From assembly GCA_020632925.1 (NCBI GenBank), contig JACKER010000016.1, positions 62,001 to 126,000 of the forward strand: a DNA stretch of 64,000 nucleotides, read 5' to 3'. Positions 63,131 through 64,000 of the stretch are shown here, one piece after another. The notes beneath the pieces were generated by a model. It saw only the letters and a program-made list of their open reading frames with translations, had not been told where the DNA came from and made no database searches. The stretch comes from Alphaproteobacteria bacterium. Lineage in GTDB: Bacteria > Myxococcota_A > UBA796 > GCA-2862545. The translations under genes were made by a program, and so were the position numbers. Every line of letters begins with the position of its first letter. The stretch's first letter is position 1.

Positions 63131-63849
63131 CGGGGAGCGCCGAGCTCGACGCGATCGTCGTCGGCTGGGTGGACGTGGGGGAGTCCGATCGCATCCTGCG
63201 ACTGCTGTCGGCGGAGGAGGGGAGGGTGGCGCTCTCCGCGCGGCGCGTACGGGGGAGCTCGCGCATGGCCGGGTTGTTCGAACTCGGCGCCGCGGTTCGC
63301 GTCCAGCGGGCCCGGGGGCGTGGCGGCCACTGGGTGCTGCGCTCCGCCGAACGCCTGGGAGGGCCGCGGCGCGCCCGGGAGGATCTCGAGCGGATCGCCC
63401 TCCTCGGCTACGGGTGCGAGCTGTGCGCCGCGCTCGCGCCGGAGGCGGCCGCAGCCGAAAAGCTCCATGGGCTGCTGTTGGCCTGGCTCGACCTGTTGGA
63501 GGCGCCCGCTGCGATCGGGCCCACGGCGCGCCCTGCGCTCGAGGCCAAGGCCCTGACCTTCGCCGGGTTGATGCCGGCGATCACCCGGTGCGCCGCGTGC
63601 GGCGAGGCGCTGGAGGAGCCGGTCGTGTTCGATCCGGAAGCCGGGGGCGCGCTGCATGCACGGTGCGGGGGAGGTGCTCCCGTGCGGCTGGGCGGTCTGC
63701 GGGCGCTCGAGGTGGCGCGTCGCACCCCGTTGGCCGAAGGCGCGGGCCTCCCGCCCCTCGATCTGCCCCGGTGGCTGCTCGGTGGCTTCGTCACCTGGCA
63801 GCTGGGGCGGCCCCTCCAGTCCCGGGCGCTGCTGGAGGCGTTGGGATAG
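63127..63849 (+). CDS. recO: DNA repair protein RecO
   Basis: 240 residues overlapping the RodZ-like stop as GTGA. The N-terminal OB fold begins LDAIVVGWVDVGESDRILRLLSAEEGRV. The helical C-terminal half includes a four-cysteine-like zinc site (RCAACGEAL and LHARCGGGA). RecO loads RecA with RecR in the RecFOR pathway and anneals strands. The length is normal for the family. Confidence 0.92.
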   Translation: MTGSAELDAIVVGWVDVGESDRILRLLSAEEGRVALSARRVRGSSRMAGLFELGAAVRVQRARGRGGHWVLRSAERLGGPRRAREDLERIALLGYGCELCAALAPEAAAAEKLHGLLLAWLDLLEAPAAIGPTARPALEAKALTFAGLMPAITRCAACGEALEEPVVFDPEAGGALHARCGGGAPVRLGGLRALEVARRTPLAEGAGLPPLDLPRWLLGGFVTWQLGRPLQSRALLEALG

Positions 63850-63858
63850 GGAGCGCGC

Positions 63859-64000
63859 ATGCCCGGTGTGCTCCCGTTGCTGCTCCTGAGTGCCTGCGAG
63901 GTCCCGCAGGACGTGATCCTCACCGGGGTGGTCTGGAACGGCCCCGGAGACACCGCGCCCTCGCTGCCCGAGGCCGAGGTGACTGTCCTCGACGAGCTCG
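63859..64000 (+). CDS. Lipoprotein, N-terminal part (3' truncated by window edge)
   Basis: The ATG at 63859 opens a frame that continues past the window end. The visible 47 residues begin MPGVLPLLLLSAC, a lipobox signal, followed by a beta-like segment (DVILTGVVWNGPGD) that may be an Ig-like or carboxypeptidase-regulatory repeat. GGAG lies six bases upstream. It follows recO by nine bases. The complete protein and its function cannot be judged. Confidence 0.7.
   Translation, partial: MPGVLPLLLLSACEVPQDVILTGVVWNGPGDTAPSLPEAEVTVLDEL

Overview
The window is very GC-rich, gene-dense bacterial DNA that best fits an uncultured or little-studied Myxococcota (former Deltaproteobacteria) lineage. The signs are many short-signal lipoproteins with a lipobox and acidic Asp/Thr/Ser linkers, a five-heme cytochrome ending in a MYXO-CTERM-like tail (GCGC, hydrophobic stretch, Arg cluster), frequent GTG and TTG starts, 4-bp ATGA/GTGA gene overlaps, and a zinc-ribbon/PEGA-domain protein. 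I see no phage, transposase, CRISPR array or integrase. It is a chromosomal housekeeping segment with accessory islands. Everything here comes from reading the sequence; no database search was run.

Layout. 0-9 kb: the 3' end of a GNAT acetyltransferase, a beta-propeller-like protein, an OmpR-type response regulator, a histidine kinase operon with two lipoproteins, and a two-domain radical SAM/DUF2344 protein. 9-16.6 kb: acyl-CoA dehydrogenase, zinc-ribbon/PEGA protein, exported proteins, a YfgM-like plus BamB-like pair, and small membrane proteins. 16.6-26 kb: biotin synthase, aldo/keto reductase, a large sulfatase-fold lipoprotein, a two-gene unit whose second member is a radical SAM homologue without its cluster cysteines, leucine dehydrogenase, scpA-scpB, and an RluB-type pseudouridine synthase. 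26.1-34.4 kb: initiator tRNA-fMet with promoter and terminator, a tightly overlapped five-gene unit (membrane proteins, metallophosphoesterase, hydrolase lipoprotein, unknown), minC-minD-minE, and an RlmI-type methyltransferase. 34.6-44 kb: RNase E/G, a glycosyltransferase overlapping an arylsulfotransferase-like lipoprotein, and a large ATP-dependent activase fused to a dehydratase-type reductase with its partner subunit.

43.99-45.11 kb is the only gene-free stretch over 300 bp. It starts with a hexanucleotide repeat and is bracketed by inverted heptamer arrays; a shorter island of the same design lies at 58.76-59.00 kb. 45-51 kb holds a protein of unknown function, a rhodanese lipoprotein, an RsmC-type methyltransferase, the multiheme cytochrome, a regulator-like reading frame that runs into three 66-bp repeats, and a lipoprotein. 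51-64 kb holds fused glycyl-tRNA synthetase, pyruvate phosphate dikinase, an oxidoreductase-like/beta-barrel pair, an esterase/thioesterase pair, then rlmN, mtnP, a RodZ-like protein, recO, and the start of another lipoprotein.

The genes mostly serve core functions: chromosome segregation (ScpAB), septum placement (MinCDE), translation and RNA modification (GlyQS, RlmN, RlmI, RluB-type, tRNA-fMet, RNase E/G), biotin, central carbon and methylthioadenosine metabolism. These are interleaved with envelope lipoproteins of unknown role. The items most worth following up are the cysteine-less radical SAM homologue, the Fe-S activase/reductase pair, the heptamer-bracketed islands, and the 66-bp repeat that interrupts a regulator-like gene.
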